DNA from: Hirsutella rhossiliensis
Lineage: Eukaryota; Ascomycota; Sordariomycetes; Hypocreales; Ophiocordycipitaceae
Direction of reading: 5' to 3'
Assembly (NCBI RefSeq): GCF_020360975.1
Contig: NW_025408676.1
Coordinates: forward strand, 3,007,675-3,071,674
DNA length: 64,000 bases
Shown piece by piece: positions 1 to 12,640 of the stretch; the first letter of the stretch is position 1, and every line of letters starts with the position of its first letter. Position numbers and translations under genes: made by a program. The notes under the pieces are model-generated. The model did not search any database and was not told the origin of the DNA. It was given only the letters and a program-made list of their open reading frames with translations.

Positions 1-60
1 CTTATATCTAGTATTTATTCTACTTTATATTCTTAATTATCGTTAACTTCGATTTTTTTC

Positions 61-3000
61 CTATAGTTTAGCGTTTCGTAGCGCTAGTTCTAATAATAAG
101 ATATAAAATATCGGGTATATCCGTATTATTATTAATAGCAAAAGTTTATAGTTAACTTTTAAAATAGTTTTCTTAACCTTAAACGGTCTAAGTTTCTTAA
201 AATCTAATTTATTACTTAGTCGTTTTATTTTAATATTTTATCGTACGAGGTAGACTATATCTCCCTCTTAAAAGATTAGTCCTTATAATCTTTTCCGGTT
301 ATAGTAAGTAGACATTCGTTCTCTAATAAATTAAAGTTCTTATTATATTTCTTTATATAATTTTTATAGCTAATCTACTTATAATATCGCTTATTCTACT
401 TATAGTCTTTATCTAGTAACCTTAAATACTTCTAGGTTATATCTATAATTAGCGTATACTAGTAAGAGCTTAGTTATTTCCGTAACTAAGCTATTATAAG
501 CTAGTTACGCTATTAGTAGCTATTTAACTTAATCGTTTTATTTATAGCTAATATAGTATCGTAAATATTATTTAAGCGTTTAGTTAAGTCGTTCTATTTA
601 TCTATCTATTTATAGGTAATAAGCTATACTAAGCTTATATTTCGTCCCTAATTATACTATAAGAGCTTACTAAAATTTAGCTATAAACGTACTTCCTTTA
701 TTAGAGATAATCTTATTTAGTAGTCTATAATTACTAATAATAGTTCGTAGGAATATATATACTAGCTCTTTTATATTACTAGCTTCTTTATACGGTAAAA
801 AGTATCTATACTTTATTAATCTATTAATAATAATAAATATACTATTATACTTAACGTTAGTTATAGGTTCTTTTAACGGTAGTAGCTTTATAATATAGTT
901 AAAGGCTATTAAATCCTATAGTTTCTCTAGTACTAGTAGCGGTTATAATTCTCTATATAGTTTATATCGTTTAGCTTTACTTTATATATAAAGTTTATAT
1001 TCTTTAATAACTTTTTATACTACTTCCTTAAGCTATAGGAAGTTATATTATCGTTTAATCCGTTTTATTATTCTTTAGATTCCCTAGTATCTATATATTA
1101 GATATTCGTATATATCTTATATAACTTTATCTCGTAATTCTAGTAGTATCTAGATTTTATTTTTATATATTAGAACTTCTAAATATCCTATATTATATCC
1201 GTTCGGTACTTTATATTCTTTTATCTATTTTAGGATCTTTTAGTAAGTTAAGTTATTAGGTTATACTTTAAATATTGCGTTTAACTATCGTTGCTAGTAG
1301 TTCCTATTTTCGTTGATTTCTAGGAGCTATCCTTTCGCTATAGGTGCCCTTATATTATAGTCGCTTCGTCGACTAAGGGCATTAGCTCGACCGTTTTCTA
1401 TTCCTTTTCTATAGATTATTTCGTAGTCGAATTTTAATAAGTATTCGGCCTATTAGATCTATTATCTATTTAACTATTACGTCGTTATAAAATATAAGAT
1501 ATTCTTATAATCTATATAGACCTTAACTTTATACTTACTTTTAAGAAGGTAATATCGAAATTCCTTAAAAGCTTAAATAATTATAAGGAATTCTTTATCG
1601 TAGATAAGGTAATTAAGTTCTACGCTATATAGCTTTTTTAAGTAGAATATAATTAGTCGTAGTCTTCCTTTATTATTTTTCTATCCGATTTATACTCCTA
1701 AAGTAAAGTCTAATATATTAGTTTCGAGTTCGATTTATTATTTTAGATCGAAGGTAGTTAAGACTAGTTCTTATATAATCGTAGTTTTAATATATTTAAA
1801 AGCTTTATTAGCTTTATCGTCCTATATAAATTCTTTTTCCTTTTTTATTAAGTTATATAATAGTACTATAATCTTTCCGAAATTTTTAATAAATCGTTAA
1901 TAGTAATTTATAAATCCTAAGAAACTTTATACGTCCTTAATATTCTTTAGCGTTAGCTATTCTTTAACTAAGTTAATCTTATCTTATTATATTTATATCT
2001 CTCTTAATAAGATCGTATATTTAAGGAAGTCTACTTCCTATATATAGAACTTACTTTTCTTTAGTTTAACTAGTAACTTCGTATTCTAAAGTACGCGGAG
2101 TACCTTATAAACGTATTCCTTATATTCTTCTAGGGTATCTAAGAAGATTAGGATATTATCTAGGTATATTATTATAAAGATATCTAAGTATTTACGTAGG
2201 ATATTATTAATTATCCGTTAAAAGGTAGCTAGTATATTTATAAGTCTAAATAGTATTACTAGATATTTAAATAGTCCGAATTTTTAAAGGCTATTATCTA
2301 TTTATATCCCTTTTTTATATATATTAAGTTATAGGCGCCTTTAAGGTTAAGGGCTATAAACTATTTTTTACTATATAGTCGATCTTATAGTTCCGATATA
2401 AGCGGTAATAGTATTCGGTCCTTTATTATAATATTATTTAAGCGTCTATAGTCGATAACTAGTTATAGCTTACCGTTTTTCTTTAAAATAAATATAACTA
2501 GGTAGCCTACTTTAGATATTAACGTTTATATATATCCCTTTTATAGATTCTCGTCGAGGTAGTCGCGTAGCATTTATAGTTACTTTTCGTTTAAGTTATA
2601 GATCTTATAAAACGTCGGCGTTATTCTATCCTTAAGATAAATTTTATAGTCTTATTAACTATATTTAAGTAACCTTATTTCTAGTCCTTCCTTAAAGAGT
2701 TTATTATATTTCCGGTATTCCTAGGGGATATTCTTTATTCTATCTTATAGGCTTTATTCTTTCTTTTAAGAGCTAGTTTCTCTTAACTTAAGCTCTTTAT
2801 TAATTTATTTAAGGTCTTTCCTTAGAGTAGTAATAACTCTTTAAATCTTTATATTATATCCTTTATTCTATTTATATCGGATACTAGGTTATATAGCCGT
2901 ATTAGTTAGTACGTAGGTCTTATTAGTCGATTTTATATCCGCTAGTTTAGTTACTATTTTTATTTATATCGCTAAAGCCTATAATAATTTACTTAAACGG
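61..3000 (-). pseudogene. Ty3/Gypsy pol remnant (RT, RNase H, integrase)
   Basis: The RT core survives as FIIIYLDNILIF at 2,143-2,178 (the YLDD catalytic box is 2,155-2,166, with the second Asp changed to Asn). The downstream thumb motif reads SFLGFINYY*RFIKNF at 1,879-1,927, where the stop replaces the Arg of the usual NYYRRFI. RNase H shows YDKEFL followed by AFKEFRYYL near 1,545-1,610, matching the family HDKELLAI...AFKEWRHYL pattern. The integrase zinc finger shows KEYKLY (family ECKLC, both Cys changed to Tyr) at about 985-1,005, followed by REL*PLLVLEKL*D, as in family GELQPLPVPEKPW. The integrase C-terminal block reads IYPIFYILLLELA at 61-135 (family IHPVFHVSLLEPA). Nearly all differences are G-to-A or C-to-T changes. 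No product is possible. Confidence 0.9.
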
Positions 3001-5089
3001 TTATCCCTTTTATCTTATTTAGTAGCTAAATTATTATAAAATTTTACTTTCTTTTAAATCTATTAGTCTTAGAAACTTATGTCTTTATTTTAATATAGCT
3101 AGCTAGTTTTCTAGTTAATTAATAGGTTGCTCTCTTATAGCTATAGAAGTCCTAATATAAGGTTATATTCTTTAATATTTATAATATTAAAGTTAACTTA
3201 TTTATCGTAGCCCTAGATATTAATATCGAGGTAATTAATCTCTATATTAATAATTCCGTTATTATAGTTAAAGGCCTCTCCTTTAATATTCGTAAGTTTA
3301 TATAGATCTTTCTTATATCTTTATATAAATTAATAACGATTAATAACTTTAAGTAAAATATAATTACTTATCGCGCTATAGTTTAAAAGTATATATACGT
3401 AATATCCCGCGATTTAGATATTTAATACTATTTAGTCGCTATAGCTTACCGTTACTATATATAAGGTCCTTAGATCTTATTATATTATACTAGTCTATAG
3501 CCCTTTTATAGATAGCGTGCCTTATTTTTTACCTAGTCTTTATTCGTTTTATTTAAGTATTCTTCTTTAATTTATTATTAATATTATTTCTTTATATTTT
3601 CGTCGTATAGTATTATATTAGGGCTTAAGAGACTAATTTCTTATAGCTAATCGAAGATTTCTTATTTCTTAACGCTATATCGTTTATATTATACTACTTT
3701 ATAGTTAATTACGTACTATACTTTATAATTTTATTTATTTTTATACTAAAGGTTAAGTTTTTATTTAGCGTCTTTTTATTTTTTATATAGTATTTCCTTA
3801 TCGATTCTTCCTTAGTTAAATACAGCTTATAGCCTTTATATATATTACTAATAATCTTTTAATATACCGTTATATCGTTTATACTATACTTATACTTTTT
3901 TATATTTATAAACTCTATAGTTTAGGTATATATATTTATTATAATCTTCTTTATTATATTTAATTTATTACGTAAGTCTTTAAAAGATTAATAGTTTAAA
4001 TACCTTAGAGCGAGTAGCGCTATACTATTCTTTTATTTTAGCGTATTTATAGATTTTATATATCTCTAAAAGATATCTCGTTAATAAACTATAATTATCG
4101 CGGTATTTAAGTAGCATACTATAATTAGGTTTTAATAATATAACTTAGTTATTTAGGTAGTATTAATCGATTTTCTAGTAGTTTAGTTCTATACTTAGGT
4201 AGGGTTTTAAAAGTACTTATCCCTCGAACTTAACTAAGAAAGCGTTATATTATACCTTTATCTAGAAGTATATTATATAATTTAGGTAAACGTATAATAT
4301 CTATAAAATATACTTATAGTACTTATAAGTAAGTAGTATTTATAGATTATCTCTAAATTCTCCTCGTAGTTACTATTCTTATTATAGAGCTATAAAGGTA
4401 TCGACTATAGTAATAGCTATAGTATAGTCTCCTCTATATAGTACCGGTTAATATCGAATTAATATAGCTTATTAGTTTTCTATAAGAATTTAAGGTATTT
4501 ATTAGGTTCTAATTTTAAGTATTTCTTTAAATTCTTTAAAGTATAAAGCGTATTCTTTAATCGTAGTATTTTCCCTTAATAGCGAGGGTAGTAGTATAAG
4601 TTTATTCTCGTCTTCTATTTCTCTAAGTATTTCTTATTTTTTAGAGCTTATATTATCGATACTTCGTTATTCTTCCTTAGGTTATTATCTAAGTTTCGTA
4701 AGTATAAGGGCTATATCTATATCTTCTTTATTATATTATTTATAAACTACCTATCGTTATTATCGATTTTTATTTTATATATCTTCTTAGAATCGTTTAC
4801 TATTCTTCTTAATCTAGTCTTAGGAGACTCCTTTAAGATAGGGGTATTTTAGTTCTACGAATTTAACTTATTTCTATATTTTAAGATCCCTTCGTTATAT
4901 TATTATAAGGGTTTTCTTTAATTACTTTAAGAACTATCTAATACCGTTTTTATCGCTTAAGTATACCGTATATTTATTATTATAGTATATAGTCTAACTA
5001 AGGAGTTTATACTTTAGTTCCTATCTATTAATAGCGTTTAAGTATTTCTTACCTTCTAGGGCTAGTACCTAATAGGTTTTCTTCTCCTT

Positions 5090-6050
5090 ATAAGGTTATT
5101 TATATTCTTTAAAGTAATATCTAAGTTTCCTATAGTTAAAATACTTTCCTTTACTTTTCTATATTATATTTAGATCTATCCTACCTAGGTTAGTTATATA
5201 GGTATAGGTAATAGGAGTTTCGCGCTTCTTTTTATAGTTAGTATATTAGTTAAAGTTATTCCTATAAGAAGGGTTTTAGTTTCCTCTTCCTTACTTCTTT
5301 TCTTAGCGTCGCGTATACTATCTATTATCGATTCGTACTACTATAGTAATATAGTCTAAGAGGTTATTAAGTTAATTTTCCTTATAGAGCTCGTCCTTAA
5401 CTTCTTCTTTAAGCCTATTATAGAATTATAATATAAGAGGTTTATCGTCCTAATTAAGCTTTAAGGTAACTTAACGGAACTTTATAGTATAATCTAATAC
5501 TAAGATTCTTTATTAAAGTTCTCGAAGTTTTTATTTAGCTTTTTATTCCTCGTTAGTTATTCTAAATACCTTTATAATAGCTTCTTTAAATCTTTAGAAA
5601 CTAGTAAAGACTTTATCTATTTCGTTATCTCGTCGCGCTAGTTAGTTATCGAGAAAGTCCCTTATAATAGGTCTAAACTAAGTAAGTACCGTTCTAGATA
5701 AATAATTTCCTACGTAGAGTACCTTTTCGACTAGGTCTAAGAGTTTAGTAGGGTAAAACCGGTAGTAGGCCTTAAGTTAAGTAAGAAAGTCTCGAAGCGT
5801 ACTATAAGTACTATCGAATAGTCCTAGCTATTTTAGTTTAACTACTTCTTTAAGGTCCCTAACTTATCCGTTACCTCCTCCGTTCTTAAGTAACTATACC
5901 TTATATTAAAGGGCGATAATTTCGCGTATTATATCCTAAAGCGATATAGTAGCTCTAGAGTTAGTTAATCTAGTTTACTATATAGGTATATTAATAGTTA
6001 CGATATTACTTAGAGTAACGTAGTATTATATTAAATAAGAGCTTTTAACG
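5090..6050 (-). pseudogene. Ty3/Gypsy gag remnant with destroyed zinc knuckle
   Basis: At 5,104-5,146 on the minus strand the reading is KYFNYRKLRYYFKN, which aligns to a CCHC knuckle (C-x2-C-x4-H-x4-C, family CFNCGKLGHYFKNC). The first two Cys and the His have become Tyr, and both Gly have become Arg, all expected from G-to-A changes on the coding strand. The flank to about 6,050 has the length and position of gag but is too degraded to place a start. The outer limits are estimates. Confidence 0.75.
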
Positions 6051-6599
6051 TATAACGACCGGTATTATTCCTAAGGGATAAACCTATTAAGGGGTTTATA
6101 TTAGTAGATATAATAAGGCGTGGTCTAAGTAATAATAAGTATATTACGTTAGTAATAAGTTAGAGGTTATAGACCGTAGACTATAACTAAGTAATTAGAA
6201 TTAGAGATAGAATTATAATAAAGATCTATATTAAAAGCTAGAGAGCTATCTATTTAAAGGAGTAAAAGTAGGTAGCTATATATACCTATAGAGACTATCC
6301 TTAGATTATAGGCCTAGCTATGATCCCTAACGTTAGATTATATAGAGCGTAGTAATCCTATTAATCCTAGATTACTTAGATCTCTACGATCCCCTCGATC
6401 CTATATCCGTTAGATAGTCGTGCCGACTATTTATCCGTTAGACCGTGTTACGTGCTTAACGTGGTCGACCGTTAGCGGCCTAGTAGCCGTGGTCGTAATA
6501 AGCGGACTTAGGGCTCCCTTCCTCTAGGGTTTCTACTAATAGGTTAGTAACCTAGTATAGGTCGCTATATTCCGTGGTTTTACGTATAGCCGGCTCTTT

Positions 6600-8700
6600 A
6601 GTCGGAGTTACCCTAGCTAGGGTTTCCTTAGGTATATCGATCTATAAGAACTATATTTTGTCGCTAAGGTCTACTAGCGTCCCTAAGTACTATCTTTTTT
6701 TAAATCTAACGCGGCGAGCGGTAGTATTAACCGCTATAACTAGAGTTATACCTTAGATTAGGTTATAGGCTAATAATAGGTCTCTCGGAAAGAATACTAG
6801 GTTACGATTCCTTAGTACGTCCTTAATCTACGCCGGTAGGCGTTCTATCCTATATATAGGGACGTCGACGTCGGCTTAGTATATAACCTAATAATAGATC
6901 GCGTAGCCCTATTAGGTCGAGCGAGCTATAACTATTAGGTTGCTATATAAGCCGATAGATATTATTCCCTTAGAATTTAAGATATTAACTTTATTTAGTA
7001 CCGAGAAATCTTATCCGAGCAATAATCCTATAAATAGGGTCTAGACTACCTAGGCGCCGATAGTAAACTATCTAACCTTAAATCCCGTTCCTTATTTCCC
7101 TAGGATATTTATTATTAAGGTCGCCTAACCCTTAGTTCGGCTTTTCCTTATACTAGATAGTAGGACCTACTAGGTTATATTAAGGGTTACGTCGTTAAAG
7201 TAGTTAAGCTAGTCTTCCTTAATTATAAAGCGGGCTATGCCGGAGTCTATATATACGTTTAATAGCTAGTCTAGGCCTTTAGTTTTAAAGATAGATATCT
7301 AGGCGTATATAAACTAAGACGGCTTCGATAGATCTAATATTTCGGTTTATAGCGCCGCTCTTATAGTTAGCTAGTTCCTTAGTATTCTAGGCGAACGACT
7401 TAGTCCTATAGGTTCTAGTTCTATTATATCGGGAATAAATAAAATCTTATCTTTTACTTCTTTAGTTTCTTCTCCTACGTTAGCGGTAGTATTACTATCT
7501 TCTAGCCCTTTATCCTAGGTAAATAAGATCTAGTATTATATTTCCTAGGAAAGATAGATCCCGCCTTAGTCGTCGGTTAGTGCCGCTTAAATCTAATAGG
7601 CAAGGTTAATAATAATTAGGTTTTCCTAAGAGCCCTCCTTTAGTTTCGAATCCTAAGGCTATAGTCCGGTTTAGGGACTAGTTAATTAGTTTAGTACTAG
7701 GCCCTTATCTATCTAGTATAGATTATTCTATCTTAACGTAGTTATTATATTTCCTTTCTATTAGAATTATCCTCGTTCCTAGGGTTTCTAGCTAGTTAGT
7801 TTAGCTATAGATAGGGTAGAGTTTACTATAGTCTTATTCTTAGTTTCGCGTAACCCGCCTTATACGCGTCCTTTTACTACGTTACTTATCTTCCCCTATA
7901 ACCTAACCGTTAGCTTAGTTTCTAACTATAGGATAAGTTACTTATAGTTATTAATCTAGGTATCGAATAATTCTAGACCGGTAGGTCGGTAGAATAATTC
8001 TCGTAGTAATACGTTTAGTTATTAATAGACTAGTATAGTAAGGTGCTCTTTTAAGTATAGTACTACTTTTACTTTTTAGCGGAGCTTTAATATCTATCTA
8101 TAAAAGTCGGCTCTATTTATAATATTTAAGGTAGTAAATCGTTCTATTTATAACGATCTTAAAGCTACTTCCGGCTAGATAGCGAAGCGTTTTTATAGTT
8201 TAGTATACTAGGCGGTATATCCCTAGTCTAGGGTATAAAGTATAGCTTAGTCGGACTCGCTAAGATTACTAGAATACTATTTAATAGCGGTTCCGCGGAG
8301 TAAGCTAGGGATTAGTATTACTAGTTTGTTAGCGTATTCTAGTCCGCGGATAGCTACCTATTTTAGGGAATCGATAAATCGATTAACGCTTCTATATATA
8401 ATTATTTTCTTAGTTTCTTTAAGAACGTTAAACGTTATATCGAAGGGGCTAGTAGGGTTAAACTTCCTTACGTCTTTTAGTTTAATATATACTATAGGTG
8501 CTCGAGGAGGGTTTACGGTAGTATTATCCTTAGTTTCTCTTACTATAGCTTTTACTAGTAGTCTCGTAAAAGCTTCTTTTATAATTAGACTTACTAGCTA
8601 GTTTACTAGGGTTATTATCGTAAATATACCGCTAAGGGCGGTATTATTTAGAGGTTCTTTCTTATTTTATTTATTATAGTTTAGCGAACTTCTTAGCGAA
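6600..8700 (-). mobile_element. Retroelement gag-protease fragment, RIP-mutated (element 3)
   Basis: One minus-strand frame, read through stops, stays protein-like from about 7,260 to 6,700. It contains VYIDSGIARFIIKED at about 7,215-7,255 (Asp-Ser-Gly codons at 7,239-7,247) and, about 80 residues on, LFIGLLLG*DFSVLNKV. This D(S/T)G ... LLG-x-DF spacing is that of a retropepsin-like aspartic protease. Further upstream on the same strand (about 7,700-8,100) another protein-like stretch, Lys/Arg rich, may be the gag part. No RT or integrase follows below 6,600 before element 1 begins. The fragment may be truncated, or split by insertion of element 1. Outer limits are estimates. Confidence 0.6.
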
Positions 8701-9950
8701 CTTCTAGGGCTTTATCCTTTTAATAGAGGTAGTTAGGGCGGGGTAAGGGAAGCTATACTATATCGATTTCTATATAGCTCCGTTACTTATAGCTAATATT
8801 AGCTTATTACTAAAACGTATTTTAGGTTATTAATTCGTTCTTATAGGCTTTAACGATCGGCTAGGTAGGCTAGTAAGTTATATTATAGAAGTTCCGCTCT
8901 TAATTCCTCCGGGCGTCGTTCCTACCGCTAGGGTAGGCGATCCGGCTATCTTCTATTTCTATAGGCACTTAATAGGAAATATCCTAGAAATAGGTATCTT
9001 TCTAACCGCTAATAAAAGCTCTATAATACTTAAGCTTTAATACGTCGAAGTTCTACCTTTATCCGGAGTTCCCTAAGTATTTCTTCTATAAAAAGAGATT
9101 AAGAAGCCGGTATTCGTTAGTACGCGAGTAGGAGCTTTCTTCCTAAGAAGATATTAAGGTTTATAGGTCGAGGTTAACTCGTTTCTTTCCTTACTTTTTT
9201 TATCTTCCGTTTTACTAGATATAGACTTTAGGAGAATAGATATTTAAGGGAATTAAAATTACTACTATTTATTATATACTAGTCCCTTAGTATAGGGCTA
9301 GTACGTTAACCTTACCGTTTACCTAGATCTAGTATAGGTCTAATAGGTAATTAAATAAACTAGCTACTATATATAATTAAATATATTATATAGACTAGCT
9401 ACTATATATTATTACGCGCGTTAAATATAGACTAGCTACCGGTCTTATAAGTTAAAGTAAGAGTAGTAATAACTATCTATATTCTTCTTTACCCGCTTAA
9501 GATCTAGTAGGTTCTTTATCTTCTATATATACTATAATAAGTATAAGACCTTACTTAGGGTTTTAACCGAGTAATATCTTAACCTTATAATTATATAATA
9601 GTAATACGGCGTCTTAGCGGTATTTCCTAGTATTTTCCTTAGGTAAGTATAGGTATTTCTCTATAATTTCCCCGCTATATTCTTATAGTAACTTCTTAGG
9701 GAAATATTAATATAATCCCTAAGGAGCTATTATTACTTAGGAAATCGTAGTATATTCCCCGTATAATATATCCTTAGGGGAAATCTCCGTAAAACGTCTA
9801 TATAATCCGCTCGGTTATCGTTTCTAGGATTTCTAGGTAATTTCCTAGAGTTTGCCCGGTAGCTTCTAGGTTCCTTCTTCCGCGGGGAGCCTTAGGGAGT
9901 TAAGGGTAACTTCCCTAAAGAAGGCCGATATCATTATAAGTACCTAGATT
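8700..9950. other. RIP-mutated spacer, possible LTR sequence
   Basis: CpA/TpG-depleted sequence with no protein-like reading that I could recognise on either strand. The 9,400-9,950 part is directly 3' of the element 2 polyprotein and is where its 3' LTR should lie. I could not match it by eye to a copy beyond 15.6 kb. Confidence 0.4.
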
Positions 9951-9999
9951 ATTAACTATAGGGTATCCCGTAATACCGTTAGTTTATTATTCTTATTTA

Positions 10000-12640
10000 T
10001 TATTCTAAATAAGGCTTTAAACCTATCGAGGGCTATAGTTCCTATAAACTTATATATAGGTTCTTATATAGGGTTAAGATACCTACGCTACTTAACGAGG
10101 ACCTCTTAGCGTTTCCCCCTACTAACCTTTTTCTAGCGCGCGGCCTATATCTCTTTAACCTTAAACTTATCCTCTCCCTTTACCTTAATTATAGGCGGTT
10201 AGGCGTCCGCTACTTTTTATCTAGGTAGCGGGTTAAAGGAGGCTCTATAAAGGAGGTCTATATTAATCTTACTATAGACCCCTATTAAAAGACTATCGAG
10301 CTCTATAACCTATAGGCTAATAACCCTTTATATTATAAACTTTATATATAGCTAGTTAAGCTTTTTTTTTAGCCGTGCTAACCTATAGTTATAGAGGTCT
10401 AGCTATACCTTATCTCTTACTATAAACCTATTTACTAGGGCCTTAGTTTTATTAGCGTGCCGCTCTTAATCTTATACCGCGGTGGCTATCGCGGATTAGT
10501 AATAATCTATAGTCTCCTATAGCTTTCGTATAAACGTAGAGGTATAGCCCTTTAATAATAAATTACTATACTACTCTACTACTATATTTATAGTAAAGGG
10601 AACTAGTAAGGGTAGTTCGAAGCTATATATTATAAAGAAAGAGGCTATCTTAATAAAGGTATATAGTTTACTATTTAACGTAAGTTAAGCTATAAGGAGC
10701 TAATAGTCTTAGTTTACTTAGTTACGAGCTATAATAGCCTATAGGTAAGCCTACGCTTCCTAGTTAACCCTCTTAGGCCCTCTATTAGTTTATAGGTAAT
10801 ATACTATACTAAGTAGCTATATAATCTAAAGTAGCTAGTATAGGTACTACTAAAAGCGGCTAGTTTAATTCGATCCCCTATCGCTTATAATAAAGGCTAG
10901 CTAGCTATATAAGTAGGCCTAGTACTATAAAAAGCGCTCTACGTAAGACTTTATATCTATAGATAGTATCGGCTTTAATACTATAGACTTACTAAGTTAG
11001 TCCTTAATTACCTATATATAGCGGTTACCGCCCTCTATAAGTAGGAGGTCCGTTATAAAGTCTATCTATATATATATATAAAACTAGTTAGGCACCGGAA
11101 GCTACTTAAGTAGCCCCTTAAGCTATGCCCTCTAAATCTTAGTATAGCTATAGATATTATAGTTATAGAGGAAGCAGCGAACGTAGTACTATAGGAGGGG
11201 CTAGTAGAAATCCCTCGTAAGGCCTACTACTATACCCTGCTTACTTAGGTAGCCTACGATACTAGAGTTATAAACGAGCTAAACTAGCTTCCTTTAGAGC
11301 TTATTTTATTCGTCTAGCTCCGGCGGTCTATCCTTCTCCCTAGCTTTTATAGTATATAGCGCGCCTAGCACCTATAGTCTCCCTTACTAACGTAGATACC
11401 CCCGTAGGTTAATATAATAGTCGGCTACTTATACCTTTAGCTTTAGCTTTAGATTAAAGCATTAAGCGCTAGACTTAATAGCGCGGCGTATACTCTCGTA
11501 GGTATAGTCTAGAAACGATATCCTATCTTATAAGCGCTAAAGGACCTTATCTTAGAATACCCGCGCTATACGCGCCCCTAGGCCGGTCTATCCCTCCTCG
11601 CTAGGCTAAGGTAAAGGTATAGGGGAAGGCTTATCTATTAGCGCCGCGCCTTCCTTTACTAAGGAAGCTCCTATATAAGTCTATAGCGCTTCTTATAGGA
11701 TAAGCTATAGATCCTAGGCCTCGATATCCGCTCCTATCGGCCGGTCTTAATCCTTCCGGGAAAGTATATCTAGGACTATAGAGTCCCGCCTTAGCCGGTA
11801 CTTAATTAAGAAGTTAAAGTATAAGAGATACTCCGCCTCCTAGTAAGCTTACCGTTCTAAGAGGTACTAGCGGGTTATAAAGTACTCGAGATTCTTATAG
11901 TCTATAAGAACCTCGAAGCTCTTATAGCTCTAGAGCTCCGCTTACTATTACTTAAGGCAGCTAATAATCGCTAGTATCTCTTTATCGTAAATAGCGTAAT
12001 TCCGCTTTACTAAGGTTAGCTTATAGGAGTAGAACGCTATTAGTTACTTCTGCCTATTTACCTCTTAAGAGAGCGTTCCTCTAAGTACCTAGCCGCTATA
12101 GTTTACTTCGATTAACGTAGACTAGTCGAAGTCCTACTAGAGTAGTACTAAGGCCCGCGAGAATAAGTCCTTAAGCGTATAGAACGCTTCTTCCTATATA
12201 GGCCCTTAATAAAAGGCGGTCTATTTCCTAGTAATCTCGTTTAGGAGACTTATAATATAAGAGAAGCCCTTAATAAATATCCTATAATAGTTCGTAAACC
12301 TAAGAAAGCTCTATACGCCCGTTTACTTAGTTAGGGCCGCTTAGTCTTAGATCGCTTAGATCTTTATAGGATCTACCTATATACCTACGCTTACGTAGAT
12401 AATAAAGCCTAGGTACTTAACCCTCTTAACCCTAAATTCGCACTTATCTAGGTTAAGGTAGAGCCTATAAAGTTAGAGGCGCTCTAAGACCCTTTATACT
12501 TTCTATATATAGTCCTTATAAGAGCCGCTTATATAAATAAGGATATTATCTATATATATAGAGGCAAACTTATTAAGGAACTCTTATAATATATTATTAA
12601 TATAACGCTAGAAGGTAGTAGGCGCTCCTAAGAGGCTAAA
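10000..12640 (-). pseudogene. Element 2 pol remnant: RT, RNase H, integrase, chromodomain
   Basis: The RT catalytic box reads SIYIDNILIY (YIDN codons at 12,545-12,556; family YIDD). The thumb reads SFLRFTNYYRIFIKGF at 12,263-12,310. RNase H reads YDKEILAIISCLK followed by YKSFEVLIDYKNLEYF (family TDHKNLEYF). The integrase zinc region reads IVGYLSKQGIVVGLTRDFY, matching family GHP...RDFYWPG with the His changed to Tyr. After the integrase comes a chromodomain-like stretch, FKVKEI*AAR then EVLVK*RRYLNPI*EP, which corresponds to the family pattern of LVKWxGY...TWEP with Trp codons changed to stops. Such chromodomains are known to guide integration to heterochromatin marked by methylated H3K9. 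Confidence 0.87.

Larger units (their letters stand above)
1..6100 (-). mobile_element. Ty3/Gypsy LTR retrotransposon, RIP-mutated, cut by left window edge (element 1)
   Basis: Reading the minus strand through stop codons gives, from high to low coordinate, a gag zinc knuckle (5,104-5,146), reverse transcriptase (about 1,879-2,180), RNase H (about 1,545-1,610), integrase zinc finger (about 985-1,060) and the integrase C-terminal block (61-135). This gag-RT-RNaseH-IN order is that of Ty3/Gypsy (Metaviridae-type) elements. The 3' end, including any chromodomain and the 3' LTR, lies beyond base 1. I could not delimit the 5' LTR; it should lie near 6.0-6.5 kb. CpA and TpG are almost absent: the first 180 bases hold one CpA and no TpG. 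The element is therefore dead and typical of RIP. Confidence 0.9.

Noticed and set aside
8326..8601. A 91-codon open frame on the plus strand inside the RIP-mutated block, hydrophobic in places
   Set aside because: It is antisense to the retroelement readings, has no homologous motif, and owes its openness to the skewed base composition.
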